Assembly (NCBI GenBank): GCA_001643675.2
Contig: LSRY02000005.1
Coordinates: 1,304,501 to 1,368,500 of the forward strand
Direction: 5' to 3'
DNA: 64,000 nucleotides
Source: Monocercomonoides exilis
Lineage: Eukaryota > Preaxostyla > Oxymonadida > Polymastigidae
Part shown: positions 12,959 through 23,501 of the stretch, piece by piece
How the letters are laid out: the number at the start of each line of letters is the position of its first letter
How positions within the stretch are numbered: position 1 is the stretch's first letter
The notes under the pieces: generated by a model
The model's input: only the letters and a program-made list of their open reading frames with translations
Databases searched by the model: none
Told to the model about the DNA's origin: nothing
Position numbers and translations under genes: made by a program

Positions 12959-15900
12959 TCACGTTGCAAAGTCAATTGCATCTGACACCGTCATAACCAC
13001 TGCCTCTTTCGGGAAGTGCTGAATGAACACCCTCTTCAGCTCAACAACACTCAGTCTGGCTTCGCTTTCCCCTGCCCAGCAACCCTCCACTGCTTCTGCA
13101 AGATCCGACTCCATCACACCATCCACACTCGGCCTCTCCCCATTCACAATCTTCTGCCCTGCCACCTCTCCCTCATAATCGCCAAACGGGATCTGTAATG
13201 TCAAGCACTCCCACAGCATCATCCCGATTGAGAACACAACAGATTCCTTTGTTGCTTCCTTGTTCTTGTTCATCAGCAGCTCTGGTGCCTTCCACCGCAT
13301 GCACTCATATCGATTGTCCTCGTTATCCTCAAACGCTGATGAAGGCAGAGAGTTTCCATCATCATCACTCACAGTCGAGCAGTCAGACGAGCACGAAAAC
13401 ACAGATGATGAATCTGAACTATCATCAGAAGAACAGTCTGAATGCATCGCAATGCAGATCACCATATGCTCTGAGAACAATACAATGTGTGGGCTGAGAT
13501 TTGAAAGTGACTGAAGTGGATTTTCCATTTCATCAAATGAGTGAAGGGCGAGATTAGCCACCCAGAACAGGATTTGGGCAGCTGTTTGCTCCCTCTCCTT
13601 TAACGAGCCAATCGCCATCTCCTTTTTCTCATTCCTTCCATGAAGCAACATGAACAATGAATCCCTCAGATCCACAATCAGCTTTTCATGAGGGGATGAG
13701 CAGGCCATTGCATCCACCAGATTCGACATCGATGAAGTGGTTGGACACATACTCTCTGGCCGGATAAAAGTTGAATCTGAATCAGTTGAACATGTCGAAG
13801 ATATTGATGGCGATGGTGTTCTCTTTCTTGTTTCATCATCATCTTCTTCTTTCTCATCCACCTTTTCCAACATCCATTGTGGAATCTTGTCTGAATCCCT
13901 TCCCAATATATATTCAGTTGAGCCACTCTCGGAGAGAAGATGCTCTGATGACTCTGAATGTCCCAAGCTTTTCTCATACACTCTCTTCTTAAACCTCTCA
14001 TCGTTCTTTTTCTCCGCCTCCCTTTCTGCTCTCCTCCATTGCGCTTCAGGTGACATCTCCATCGTCACCATCTCAATCAGCTTCGGATCTTTTTTCACTG
14101 TATCATTCACAATCTCTTCCAATTCTTCTGTTCTTCTCTCCGACTTTCTCCATCTTACAGCCAAAACAACAATGACTACAAGCAGTATTATACAAACAAT
14201 GCACACAATTACTACAATTATAGGCCATATCGATTTTCCTTCTTTTCCTCCTTCAACAATTCTTTCATCTCCTTTTGGCTCAATCTCACTTCTGTTCTTC
14301 AGAATAAATGAATCTGTTGAGGCTGGAGATTCAGACCTTCCAAATAAGATTTTCACAGACACTTCTGTTTCCTCAGACACAGTTGTAACAATTGAGGCTG
14401 GAATGGCTGTGTGAATCTCTGTTTCGCCTGCAAACTCTTCTGCTTGCAGCGGATACACCTGCAGATTGTGAACTGAGCCATCGAAGGAATCTACCTGGAG
14501 GGACAAGCCACAGGGCAGGAGCAAGGAACCAGCAAGATCAATCGCAAGAGTGTTGCCTTGTTGGTGAGACTTCACTGAAGCCAGCTGCGGAATGAAGAAC
14601 GGAGAGACTCTTTCTGAAGCAATTCCAGAAAGATTACATCCCAAGTTCAAAACCCAAAGTGATGAGCTCTCTTTTAAGCCATCTCCGCCTTTCAGACTTT
14701 GAATGTTCAGCAGCGCATGGTCTGAGCAGACGATGTTGTTCCTCATGGACGGATAGCCTGCTGCATTTGGGCTGTTGTTGGCAAACAATCCAAATTGAAT
14801 GGAAATGCTTCCGCCTGACACAGACAGCCCTCCTTTCGATGAGTTGGCAACACTTGTGTCTATAATCCTTCCTGTGCAATTCTGAAGATCAACCATCGAT
14901 CCGCTCCACTGGCACAGCTCTTCTGATCGCTCGTCGTTCGCTCTCAACTCTGCCTCGCTTGCTGCTCCTTCGAACACACACGAAGACATGCAAGCATCTG
15001 CCAAATCTGCCAACGCTGCAATGCTCCCTTTTTCAGATGGCGAAGCACACTTTTTGTTCGAGCAGTTCTCCAATTCCAGCAACAAAGATGAAGACGAAGC
15101 AGCCAAGCAGCACGGGCCAAGCGAATCTCGGGTTATGTTTTGGAATGAAGACTGCTTCAAATGGAAGGCAGAAGCATTCGATGTTACGCTCACTGCACAC
15201 CCATCCCCAAGCACTGTGTTTGAAACAACCAAGAAATTCATTTCAACATCTGAATCTTGGCATTCAACAGAAACCAACGATTCACTTGAAGCGCGAGTAT
15301 CATCGAATTCCAAATGAATGCCCTGGATGTTTGAACGACCTCCCGAACCATCTGAGGAAAGCACAATCATGTTTGATCCGCTCTGAGTGCCTCTCATCTG
15401 AATGTTCTGGAGCTGGCAGTCTTTGCAGTTGCGAAGAATGAGGCCTGATCGCTGAGCGCTGCAATTGGATGCATGCACCTGCTGCATGGACAGCTTTGCC
15501 AGATCGTGGAAATCCATCAGCACTCCAGAAATAACATCTGTGAAATTCAGAAATGCACACGAGAAATATTCCCCACGACTTGCTGCCAGGCATGAAGAAC
15601 TGAGACAGAGTCCAGCAAAAGCGCAGTCAGACATCGTCAATCTTCCACCGCTCATTTCAACAATCGAGCAATTCAGTTCAATTCCAGATCCTCCACCAGA
15701 AGCTTCTTGAGCAAAGATTGTGTCTGCAATCGACAAGTTGCCATCAGCAAGCGATATTAAGCTGGAATGAGAAGAAGAAAAAGCACCCCCAAACAGAATC
15801 GTCAGAAACTCCACTTTCACTCTTGACAAACATGCAACAAGACTGCCTGTCTTGCTCTCGATACAGCAGTTCAGGTGGAGCACCCCTTTGTCGCTTTCTT

Positions 15901-18900
15901 GCTCCAGCGACTTGATCGTCACATCGCGTGCACTTGCTTCGCCAGATACCAGGGCGCTTTTGTCGATGAGCAAATTGCTGTAAGCAGAGGGAATGATGTG
16001 TGACAAAGCAACATTCAACGAAGAACATGGCCCGCTGATTGCACCACACTGGCGCGTGTCAGAGGCGTTGTCAGCTGAAGAAGACGCAAATATTGTCTCG
16101 CTCTGATACCCAACAATCAGCTCCAACAAATCTTCCTCGTCATAATAATTCTGTGCTGTGCATCCCCACATCGCAAGATCCCGAACAAACGGAGGTCTGA
16201 AGTCGAGCTGGAAGAGCTCAATGCTGATTTGAGATCTGATATTTGTGCATCTCACATACAGGTCTCGTCCTGTGAGCGCCTTGTTGTTCATGAAAGTTGT
16301 GTTTTCCAAGAGGAACGGCAAAGGACCATCGCTCGCGATCGATGAGCAATCCAGGAATATTGCGCCTCCTCTTCCGCTTTCTGAGCAGAAACACTCCGAG
16401 ATAGCAGAAAAACGGCACTCGAAAATGCCTCCTTCGCTCAGGCTCATGATCAGTCCTCCACCTTTCTCGCTTTGGCTGCTTCCACAGTTCTTCATCGATG
16501 TGTTTTGCACAGACACGCTGCAAGGCTCGCTGCCAGTGCAGCTGATGATGGAGGGCTCAGATGGAGCATTTTGGAGAAGCGAATGGAGCGTGCAGCATTT
16601 CAGTTGCACTGTTGGACTGCCACCTTCATTCAATCTCTGCGACTCGCCTCTCCACTCGGCCTGTGCCAACACTGCCACAAGGCTTTTGCCCATCAGTTCC
16701 ATGCTGCTCATCGAGACATTCGTCAAGTCAATGCTGCTCTCATGAGATGCCATCAGAATGTGACTTTTGCACTTGATGGATTGGAACGAGCAGAATGATA
16801 TTTCGCATGCTCCTGACAAGCAGGCAACAACACAATAAGGAATGGCTGCCTCAGAAGCGCTGGCAAACGAGCAGCTTTGAGCTGCAAAAGCGCTGCCAGC
16901 TGTGCTTATCAGCTTCGTCTGCTTCCATTCAGATCCATCCCCGCAGCAGATCTCAATGTTAATGAGGGCGCATGTGCCGGTGTTTGTCAGCACAGAATCG
17001 CTTTCTTCTTCCTTTCCTGCCTGAGGTGAGATGGCTGCTCCAAAAGTCAGAGAAGGGCGAGACTTTGAGTCAACTGAAGTTACGGTGACGTTTGAAATAT
17101 CGACCTCGCTGTTCACCTGAGCTTCATCGACGATCAGAAAAGTGTTCATGGGAGGTTGCGCTGGCTCTTCCAAAGCACGAAAATGGTTCTGCCCAAACTC
17201 CATTGTTGCACACGGCTCTTCTGCACTCCCACACCGCAGAACATCCCACCCACTGTTCTTGCTGAGATGGATTTCTTGAGAAGCATATCCAATCAGAAAT
17301 CGGCAAAGATCAAAGTTTGTCTTCGTGCTGTCGTTCCCCACAAACAGATTTTTATCTCCCGCTGTCTTGCTGACTTCAAACGCCAATGTCTGCTTTGTGA
17401 TGGAAACATTCAGGTCTGATGAAAGAAAGAACATGTTTTTCCCGTTCTTTGCAGAGCACTGATCGAAAGCCATCTGCTGGAAAGAGAATGCATTGGAAGC
17501 CGAGCAGTCGAAATAGACCCCTCCTCCTTTTCCACCTGTTTCACTTTCAGCACAGCATTTCGTGAATGTGGCGTTTTCCATCGTAAATTGCCCTTGCGCT
17601 TCAACAACAACTTTCATTGCGCCTCCCTCCATGCTCTCAGCGCCTTTCGCATTCGTGACATTCCAATGCAAACACTCAACCTGGCTTGAAATTGAGGATG
17701 AAATTAATGCAGCGCTGTTTGCATTGCCGTTGGTGATCCCTTCAAAAGAGCATTGGGAAAGAGAGATAACCTCGTCACTCGTCGCATCATCGTTCAATAG
17801 CTTGGATGTTGATGATGGTATCACATGAATCAGGGGATTATCCCCAAGGATAATTTCTTTCACTTTCAGCGAGATAACTGTCGTAGCAGCAGCGCCATTC
17901 CCTCTCACTGCAATAGGTGCTTGGCAGAGGCAGCTTGAATCAATCTGGCAGTCATCAATATTGAGTATCCCTCCACACATCTGAAACAGCCAATAACTTA
18001 TCCGGCTGGGCTCTCCCATTTGCACCCCAAATGCGCACTTTGTCAGCGACAGGTTGCTCTCAGAAGTCAAGAACATCAACGTTTCTATCTCAGCATCAAA
18101 CGAAGATGGCAATAAAAAGTGGATTAATTCGATGGGCACATTCCCCGTGGCTGCCATCACTTTTCCAGTCAGAGCATTCAGCGACTTGGCACAGGTGATT
18201 TCCGCTTTTGAGGAGTTTGATGATCTCAAGATCAAATTGTGAAGATTCATTTCGCTTTTTATTGTTGCTGATCTGATTACAGCAATCGTCTTAACATCCA
18301 ATTCTGTCAGCCTCTCCATGCAATAATCAACCGATTGGCACGGATAATCCGAGAATCCACACACCACAGTATCGGCTCCATCGTTGCTTCCCGCATGGAT
18401 TGTGCTCCCAACTTCCTCCAGAAACAGAACCAACGGAATTGAATGCTCGTGATCATTTCCATGGAACCCACGCAAATCATCAAAGGAGCCGTGTCCAAGC
18501 GCATAAGCAAAAGGAAGCGTTTCGTTCGTGATCGATTCCTTCAGGTCTGGCGATTGAACAAACAAGTCGTTTCCATGCTTCGCTTTATTCGGATTTTCTG
18601 ATGAAAAAGAAGGATTTGTGATGGCAAATGCGGTATCCGAGTGCTCAAGATTCAGAAAGATCCCTCCCCCGAATCCAACCTGCGAATCGAAAGGCGCCTC
18701 GCACTCTTCGAAGGAACATTCCGAAATTGTTGCTGAGCACGTGTTTAGCAGTGAGAGGAACAGCGCCCCACCTCCATTTCCATCACCAGAAACAACACAA
18801 TGCTCAAAGGTGCATCCGCTTATTGAAGCACTGCAGCCATCCTCTGATCTTTCGCTCCACACTGCTTTCAGGCATCCTCCATTCTGCTCGCTCTCAACAT

Positions 18901-21130
18901 CCCAGAATGAAGCATTGGCAAGGGAAATAGTCTTGCAATCCGACAAAGCAATTGCACAGCCTTGCGAAAATCCAAATCCAGAGACATTCACAAATTCCAT
19001 CGTCAATGAACCTTCGTCAACCTGAATCAGGGATTTTGTTGATGGCGGAGTCGATTGGGCGCTTTTGGTGAAACTGCACAGCTCCAACTGAACTGAGTCT
19101 GAGGAGCCAATTGCAATCGCAGATCGATTGAACACACAAACAAATTGAATCCACTTTGCATTCAGTGAACCATTGCCAATGGAGATCAAGCAGTCATTTG
19201 ACGAGGCTTCGTTGCACTTTATTGCAGTTGAGTTGCTCTCTGTTCCAATGAGAATGATATTTCTCCAGTCGATATCAATCATGTCTTCTTTGAATTCTTC
19301 GCTGGCCATCAAAACATTCTGCCCCAAATATGAATTCCATCTTGTCACTCCATATTCCACTGTTTGGCATTCCGAGTCTGTTCCTCCACAAGTGTCCACA
19401 TTGTTTCCGGAATTGCTGATGTGTATTTCTGGCTGAGCTGTTGGCAGATATGAGTTATATTCAACAGCTCTATCTCCGCATCTCTCTGCATACTCAACGC
19501 ATTGCACAACTTTTCTTGTTGCTGTTGAAAGTGTAAAACTTTGCAATATCTGAACTGTGTTGTTTGTCAAACTAAATCCCTTTCCAATAAAAATATCTGC
19601 TGCATGTGTCGATTTATTCACTGTATTGTTTTCAAACAAACAAAATTGGATTTTGACGTTCTTGTTGTTATCATTATCGGAAACATCAAATCCTCCTGCT
19701 CCCATTGGAGCATCTCCATTTAATAAATAACAATTTGACATCACAAAATCAACTTTTTGGAGATGTAAAAATATAGTTCCAGCATAAAATCGAAATGCTT
19801 TATTGCCTTTGAATACAGTGTTGAAAATTGATCCACTTCCTCCATCAAACCATGCAACGCTTCCTCCATAAGCTGCTGAACAATTTTCAAAAGTGCAGCC
19901 AATTATCAGAGAAAATTTATTTGTAATTTGAGCAAATGCTCCTCCGATTGATCCTTTTCCCTCTCCTCTGCAACAATTAAACAATGAATTTTCAATGTTG
20001 CAGTCACTTCCATTGCTAAAAATAGCACCTCCATAACCATATGAACCATAAAATGTATCGGTGCATTCGGAAAATGTGCATTTGTCAACAGTGAGCTTCG
20101 CACTTTCATTTACAGCTATTGCTCCACCATGAACAGCACTGCATTCAGTGAAGCTGCAATCTTCAAATTTGATTTCTCCTTCTGAAAACGATTGTGCTTC
20201 ATTTGTGAAGTTCTGATGAGAAATGGTGTTTTTCGAACGAATGAAAGAAGTGTTTGATGAACCAAAACCACATCCACGAGAGCCAGAAATGAGAACACCA
20301 TAAAACGGGCAAACACAATCAGCGACCATGCAGCCTTCCATTTTGCTCTCCTGCAAAGAATGCTTTTGCGGTGGATGCTTATTGTTGCTCTGAACAGAAA
20401 TGTTGTGGAAGCTGCAAAAAGAAGCCGAGGCAAATGACAAATCTACACTGCTAATGAACGGATTCGCAAACGAGGCACAAAACGAAGAAAATGTGCAGCA
20501 CAAAACATGAACACGTCCCGTCAAAGGTTGTGTGCAGGAGCTTGCTGAGACAAGAGATGGCCATGCCTGCTTTGGAAAAGTCCTTTGGAATGAAATATTC
20601 ATCATTCTTATCGTTCCTTCTCCACAGTCAAAAGGAGATAAATCCGTCTCTGTCTCCACGCTTATGATGCAATCACTAACAGACAATGTAGACAATTCAT
20701 TTCTCACAGAAATGGCAGATGTGCATCTTTGGTCAATTTTTATTCGCTCAACGGCCAATGACGCGTTCAGAACCATCATCCTGCTGCAAATCCAGCTCCA
20801 CTCATTCTTGCCATCATTGAGTGCATCTGCAACAGAATTATGATCAAATTCCCTTTCTGTATCCACCTGCAATCGTTTTGAGCTTTTTTCTGTATTTGTC
20901 AACCAGCTTGATGAATTCAAAACCTGCAGCTCATTAGACTTCACCATATTGATTGAATTCATATTATGTGAGGAGGGCACAATTTTATTTGTTTTTTTGA
21001 TGTTTCCTAATCCTCCAATGCCATATTTCTGCAAATCGTTCTTTTTGGATTCATCTCCTTTCCAAGCGGTATCTCCTATGCATAACAGAGCGGAAATAAT
21101 TATAAAGACACTAAAACTCGCGAAAAGCAT
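12959..21130 (-). CDS. Giant beta-helix surface protein with membrane helix and cytoplasmic degenerate kinase-like tail
   Basis: A single uninterrupted frame of 2723 residues. The ATG at 21130 was chosen because it begins a clear signal peptide (MLFASFSVFIIISALLCIG); the open frame upstream starts only with TTG. Residues about 30-2280 are Ser/Asn/Cys-rich with recurring units such as CTFENCSAAYGG and GGAIFS, typical of polymorphic-outer-membrane-protein/pectin-lyase-like right-handed beta-helices. A Cys motif of the type CG-x(4-5)-PC-x-T/S-V recurs at about 585, 920, 1298 and 1693, apparently marking module starts. A hydrophobic helix (about 2299-2324) is followed by basic RWRKSERR, then an acidic/Ser-rich cytoplasmic region. 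The C terminus keeps kinase landmarks (RWKAPE at about 2610, SIGMMLWECLTLQIPF) but has no glycine loop, HRD or DFG. It is probably a type I cell-surface protein with a signalling-like pseudokinase tail. The ligand is unknown. Confidence 0.85.
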   Translation of the reverse strand: MLFASFSVFIIISALLCIGDTAWKGDESKKNDLQKYGIGGLGNIKKTNKIVPSSHNMNSINMVKSNELQVLNSSSWLTNTEKSSKRLQVDTEREFDHNSVADALNDGKNEWSWICSRMMVLNASLAVERIKIDQRCTSAISVRNELSTLSVSDCIISVETETDLSPFDCGEGTIRMMNISFQRTFPKQAWPSLVSASSCTQPLTGRVHVLCCTFSSFCASFANPFISSVDLSFASASFCSFHNISVQSNNKHPPQKHSLQESKMEGCMVADCVCPFYGVLISGSRGCGFGSSNTSFIRSKNTISHQNFTNEAQSFSEGEIKFEDCSFTECSAVHGGAIAVNESAKLTVDKCTFSECTDTFYGSYGYGGAIFSNGSDCNIENSLFNCCRGEGKGSIGGAFAQITNKFSLIIGCTFENCSAAYGGSVAWFDGGSGSIFNTVFKGNKAFRFYAGTIFLHLQKVDFVMSNCYLLNGDAPMGAGGFDVSDNDNNKNVKIQFCLFENNTVNKSTHAADIFIGKGFSLTNNTVQILQSFTLSTATRKVVQCVEYAERCGDRAVEYNSYLPTAQPEIHISNSGNNVDTCGGTDSECQTVEYGVTRWNSYLGQNVLMASEEFKEDMIDIDWRNIILIGTESNSTAIKCNEASSNDCLISIGNGSLNAKWIQFVCVFNRSAIAIGSSDSVQLELCSFTKSAQSTPPSTKSLIQVDEGSLTMEFVNVSGFGFSQGCAIALSDCKTISLANASFWDVESEQNGGCLKAVWSERSEDGCSASISGCTFEHCVVSGDGNGGGALFLSLLNTCSATISECSFEECEAPFDSQVGFGGGIFLNLEHSDTAFAITNPSFSSENPNKAKHGNDLFVQSPDLKESITNETLPFAYALGHGSFDDLRGFHGNDHEHSIPLVLFLEEVGSTIHAGSNDGADTVVCGFSDYPCQSVDYCMERLTELDVKTIAVIRSATIKSEMNLHNLILRSSNSSKAEITCAKSLNALTGKVMAATGNVPIELIHFLLPSSFDAEIETLMFLTSESNLSLTKCAFGVQMGEPSRISYWLFQMCGGILNIDDCQIDSSCLCQAPIAVRGNGAAATTVISLKVKEIILGDNPLIHVIPSSTSKLLNDDATSDEVISLSQCSFEGITNGNANSAALISSSISSQVECLHWNVTNAKGAESMEGGAMKVVVEAQGQFTMENATFTKCCAESETGGKGGGVYFDCSASNAFSFQQMAFDQCSAKNGKNMFFLSSDLNVSITKQTLAFEVSKTAGDKNLFVGNDSTKTNFDLCRFLIGYASQEIHLSKNSGWDVLRCGSAEEPCATMEFGQNHFRALEEPAQPPMNTFLIVDEAQVNSEVDISNVTVTSVDSKSRPSLTFGAAISPQAGKEEESDSVLTNTGTCALINIEICCGDGSEWKQTKLISTAGSAFAAQSCSFASASEAAIPYCVVACLSGACEISFCSFQSIKCKSHILMASHESSIDLTNVSMSSMELMGKSLVAVLAQAEWRGESQRLNEGGSPTVQLKCCTLHSLLQNAPSEPSIISCTGSEPCSVSVQNTSMKNCGSSQSEKGGGLIMSLSEGGIFECRFSAISECFCSESGRGGAIFLDCSSIASDGPLPFLLENTTFMNNKALTGRDLYVRCTNIRSQISIELFQLDFRPPFVRDLAMWGCTAQNYYDEEDLLELIVGYQSETIFASSSADNASDTRQCGAISGPCSSLNVALSHIIPSAYSNLLIDKSALVSGEASARDVTIKSLEQESDKGVLHLNCCIESKTGSLVACLSRVKVEFLTILFGGAFSSSHSSLISLADGNLSIADTIFAQEASGGGSGIELNCSIVEMSGGRLTMSDCAFAGLCLSSSCLAASRGEYFSCAFLNFTDVISGVLMDFHDLAKLSMQQVHASNCSAQRSGLILRNCKDCQLQNIQMRGTQSGSNMIVLSSDGSGGRSNIQGIHLEFDDTRASSESLVSVECQDSDVEMNFLVVSNTVLGDGCAVSVTSNASAFHLKQSSFQNITRDSLGPCCLAASSSSLLLELENCSNKKCASPSEKGSIAALADLADACMSSCVFEGAASEAELRANDERSEELCQWSGSMVDLQNCTGRIIDTSVANSSKGGLSVSGGSISIQFGLFANNSPNAAGYPSMRNNIVCSDHALLNIQSLKGGDGLKESSSLWVLNLGCNLSGIASERVSPFFIPQLASVKSHQQGNTLAIDLAGSLLLPCGLSLQVDSFDGSVHNLQVYPLQAEEFAGETEIHTAIPASIVTTVSEETEVSVKILFGRSESPASTDSFILKNRSEIEPKGDERIVEGGKEGKSIWPIIVVIVCIVCIILLVVIVVLAVRWRKSERRTEELEEIVNDTVKKDPKLIEMVTMEMSPEAQWRRAEREAEKKNDERFKKRVYEKSLGHSESSEHLLSESGSTEYILGRDSDKIPQWMLEKVDEKEEDDDETRKRTPSPSISSTCSTDSDSTFIRPESMCPTTSSMSNLVDAMACSSPHEKLIVDLRDSLFMLLHGRNEKKEMAIGSLKEREQTAAQILFWVANLALHSFDEMENPLQSLSNLSPHIVLFSEHMVICIAMHSDCSSDDSSDSSSVFSCSSDCSTVSDDDGNSLPSSAFEDNEDNRYECMRWKAPELLMNKNKEATKESVVFSIGMMLWECLTLQIPFGDYEGEVAGQKIVNGERPSVDGVMESDLAEAVEGCWAGESEARLSVVELKRVFIQHFPKEAVVMTVSDAIDFAT

Positions 21131-21294
21131 GGTTCCTGCTCTTCCTCTAAAACACAAAACAATGTTAAATTTCGAATTTAAATTTATTTTGAGTTTGGAT
21201 CAATAATTTAATTTTGATGTTTGAAATGAAAATTTTTTTCATTCTTGGAAAGATTTCATATTCCAAAATAGTTTAATGAGAATGAAAACGGCAT

Positions 21295-21315
21295 TAGTCG
21301 ATTAGATCGACACCC
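21295..21315 (+). repeat. Left terminal inverted repeat
   Basis: The core AGTCGATTAGATCGACACCC (21296-21315) is the exact reverse complement of 27216-27235; one more base pairs outward. Followed by an A-rich stretch that resembles the inner side of the right copy with a one-base offset. A 10-base partial copy (AGATCGACAC) recurs at about 21532. Confidence 0.9.
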
Positions 21316-22546
21316 AAAAATATTCAAAATTTTGGATTTCTTTTTGATAGGAATAACAAACTTATAATAATAAATGTGTTACGTAGCATTTGAGTTTTGA
21401 AATTAGGGTTTGAAGTGGGAAAAGGAGCAATTAATTAATATCACTTTGGGTTTAACTTCGTGATCTTTTTCGTCAAATTTTCTTTTTTGACAGTATTAGC
21501 AAATGATATTTCTTCTGTTAAATTAAAGAATAGATCGACACAGTCTTCGGATTCTTTATATTTTTGATTTCTTTATTCGATCAGCTCTCCCCTTATTATA
21601 TTTTTTCAATTAATGAAAACAACCAATGCTGTTCCCTTCTCTCATTCAGTAGATATTTTAACATAACTATGAATTGTTTCGTAAAAAATTATAAATTCTG
21701 GATACAAACAAGTTTTTTCAAATAGTTCAACTTGTTAGACGAAACATCAAAGATGTTCCTGTAATTACTCATTCTTTCGATAAATATAAATTTTTCACTG
21801 ATAAACCTTGAAAAACCCGTAACAAGTCTGTCTTTTTCGTAAAAGCTTTATCAAACCCGGAAAAAGGATAAAAAATTAAATCCTGGGTCACAAGCTATTG
21901 TGAAAAAAATGAAAAAAGTGTTTTTCAAAACAATTCGAAACATGATCGAATATAACATTTATTGTTTTTCTATTGATTCAAACAGAAAGCTTTTTTCAAC
22001 AAAGAAGAATGCAAACAAAAGACAGCATTCGGCAAAATAGCAGAAATATTTTTTTCTTGAAAAAGGAAGTGGATACAACATTGAAAATTTAGTTTTTATT
22101 GGGAAAAAAGGACTACGAAGAAAGAACCGCTGCGAAGGAGCGGAAATGGAGATTGACAGCACCAGTGATAAAGTAATCTTCTGCTTTTGCAATGGGGAGG
22201 GTATATGTGTTTCTTTAACGAATTTTAATAATCAATGTGAAATCTATTATTTTCGCGTATTTTTTTAATCTTTTTTCCATACCAGACAACATCATTTTTT
22301 TATATAGAGTTCATTCCCAAGGAAAATGCATTTTAGCAACATTTTTGCGGATTATGTGGTTTCTTCTCCTTCTCCTTCGTTTTCTTCATTGACGATATTT
22401 TTTTTAATTTGGCTGATGATAAGAACGTCTACTTCGTATTTGAAAATACGCTGCTTGAAATTTCCATCAAATACTCGAATTACTTCATGAATAGATCATC
22501 CGTCTGTTGTTGCTATTGGCTGCTTTGATATTTGAATCCATCCATT
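21316..22546. other. AT-rich left interior of the TIR-bounded element, no gene seen
   Basis: About 1.2 kb of AT-rich sequence with no coding region I can support. It contains one CGTAACAAGTCT motif (about 21823) that recurs near the right end, and a partial TIR-like decamer at about 21532. The short frames here look accidental. Confidence 0.5.
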
Positions 22547-23417
22547 ATGTCTGCATTTTCTTCAGATAAGTCTCACTTGCCTTTGTCTCCCAGTTCGTCC
22601 AAAGAGCATCATCAGATTCAATTCACATTATTTCTCTTTCACATTCTCTTTCTTCTTTCGTTCTTTCTTCACATATTCTGTTGAAAGAATTTTATTTACA
22701 AAAGCAGTCATTGTGTTAAAATCTGATCATTCAGCATTAACTTCATAATCGCCTTCTTCTTCTTCCTCTTCTTCTTCTACGACTACTACTCCGTCTTTCC
22801 CTCCCACTCTTGATTCAAGTTCTTCTATTTCTCCTATTTCTCGCACATCTTCTTCTTCTATATCTTCTTCCTCCTCCTCCTCTGCTTCTTCTTCCATTTC
22901 TGCCAAATTTTCTTCTTCTTCCTCTTCTTCTTCTTTTGTTCCCGATTTATCTCTTTCTTTAACCTCTTCCTCTTCTTCCTCTATATCATCTTCTTTATCA
23001 TCAACATCTACTTCTTCTTCTATCCAACATCCCCTCAACAATAACAACAACAATATTCTCCCTCAATCTCTTTCTCCTCCTGTTTATCTCAGCTCAAATC
23101 TTGTCTCTTAACAGCTGAGCCATTCTTTACCTTCTTATCATTCAGTGATGATGGAAAGAAAAGAGAATAGAAGAAATAATACTGAAACAACTTCTGGTAA
23201 AGATAATAATACTTCTCGATTGTCTAATGAACCTTTATCTTCTTCCTCTTCTTCTTCATCGTCTTCTTCTTCTTCTTCTACTTCTTGCTCTTCAAATGGA
23301 ATAATAACTCGGTTGAATACAATAGAGAACATAACTCCAAATGAAATAGGAATGCAACAAAATATAACAACTCAATCGATGGATAATCAAAACAATTGAT
23401 TTAATAATTCCTTTGCG

Positions 23418-23449
<32 letters not shown>

Positions 23450-23501
23450 TTCTTCTTCTTCTTCTTCTTCTTCTTCGTTGTCTTCTTCCGCTTCCTCTTA
23501 A
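22547..23501 (+). pseudogene. Ser/Asn-rich pseudogene with in-frame stops
   Basis: From about 22722 one plus-strand frame (codon starts divisible by three) reads as Ser-rich protein to a final TAA at 23499, interrupted by TAA (22746), TAA (23109) and TGA (23397). Sense continues across each stop: Ser-rich and then Gln/Ser on either side of 23109, and NQNN/FNNSFAS around 23397. A possible N terminus, MSAFSSDKSHLPLSPSSSKE, lies at 22547 in a different frame, implying a frameshift or lost intron. The composition matches the poly-Ser regions of the giant proteins elsewhere in the window, but no domain is recognisable. The minus-strand poly-Glu frames here are shadows of the Ser codons. An expressed gene with unrecognised introns cannot be excluded. 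Confidence 0.4.
23411..23480 (+). repeat. TCT/TTC trinucleotide microsatellite
   Basis: A nearly perfect run of TCT triplets, encoding Ser in the pseudogene frame. Confidence 0.85.

Noticed and set aside
21131-21157. Nine extra N-terminal residues of the surface protein from an upstream frame start
   Set aside because: The upstream codon is TTG; the first ATG at 21130 directly begins a signal peptide.
22731-23501. Alternative genetic code (TAA and TGA as sense), as some oxymonads use TAR for Gln
   Set aside because: Intact genes here end in TAA (MCM5, kinesin, PDI-like), TAG (PH/ankyrin, kinase) and TGA (surface protein); TGA and TAA interruptions occur only in remnants that are also frameshifted or truncated.
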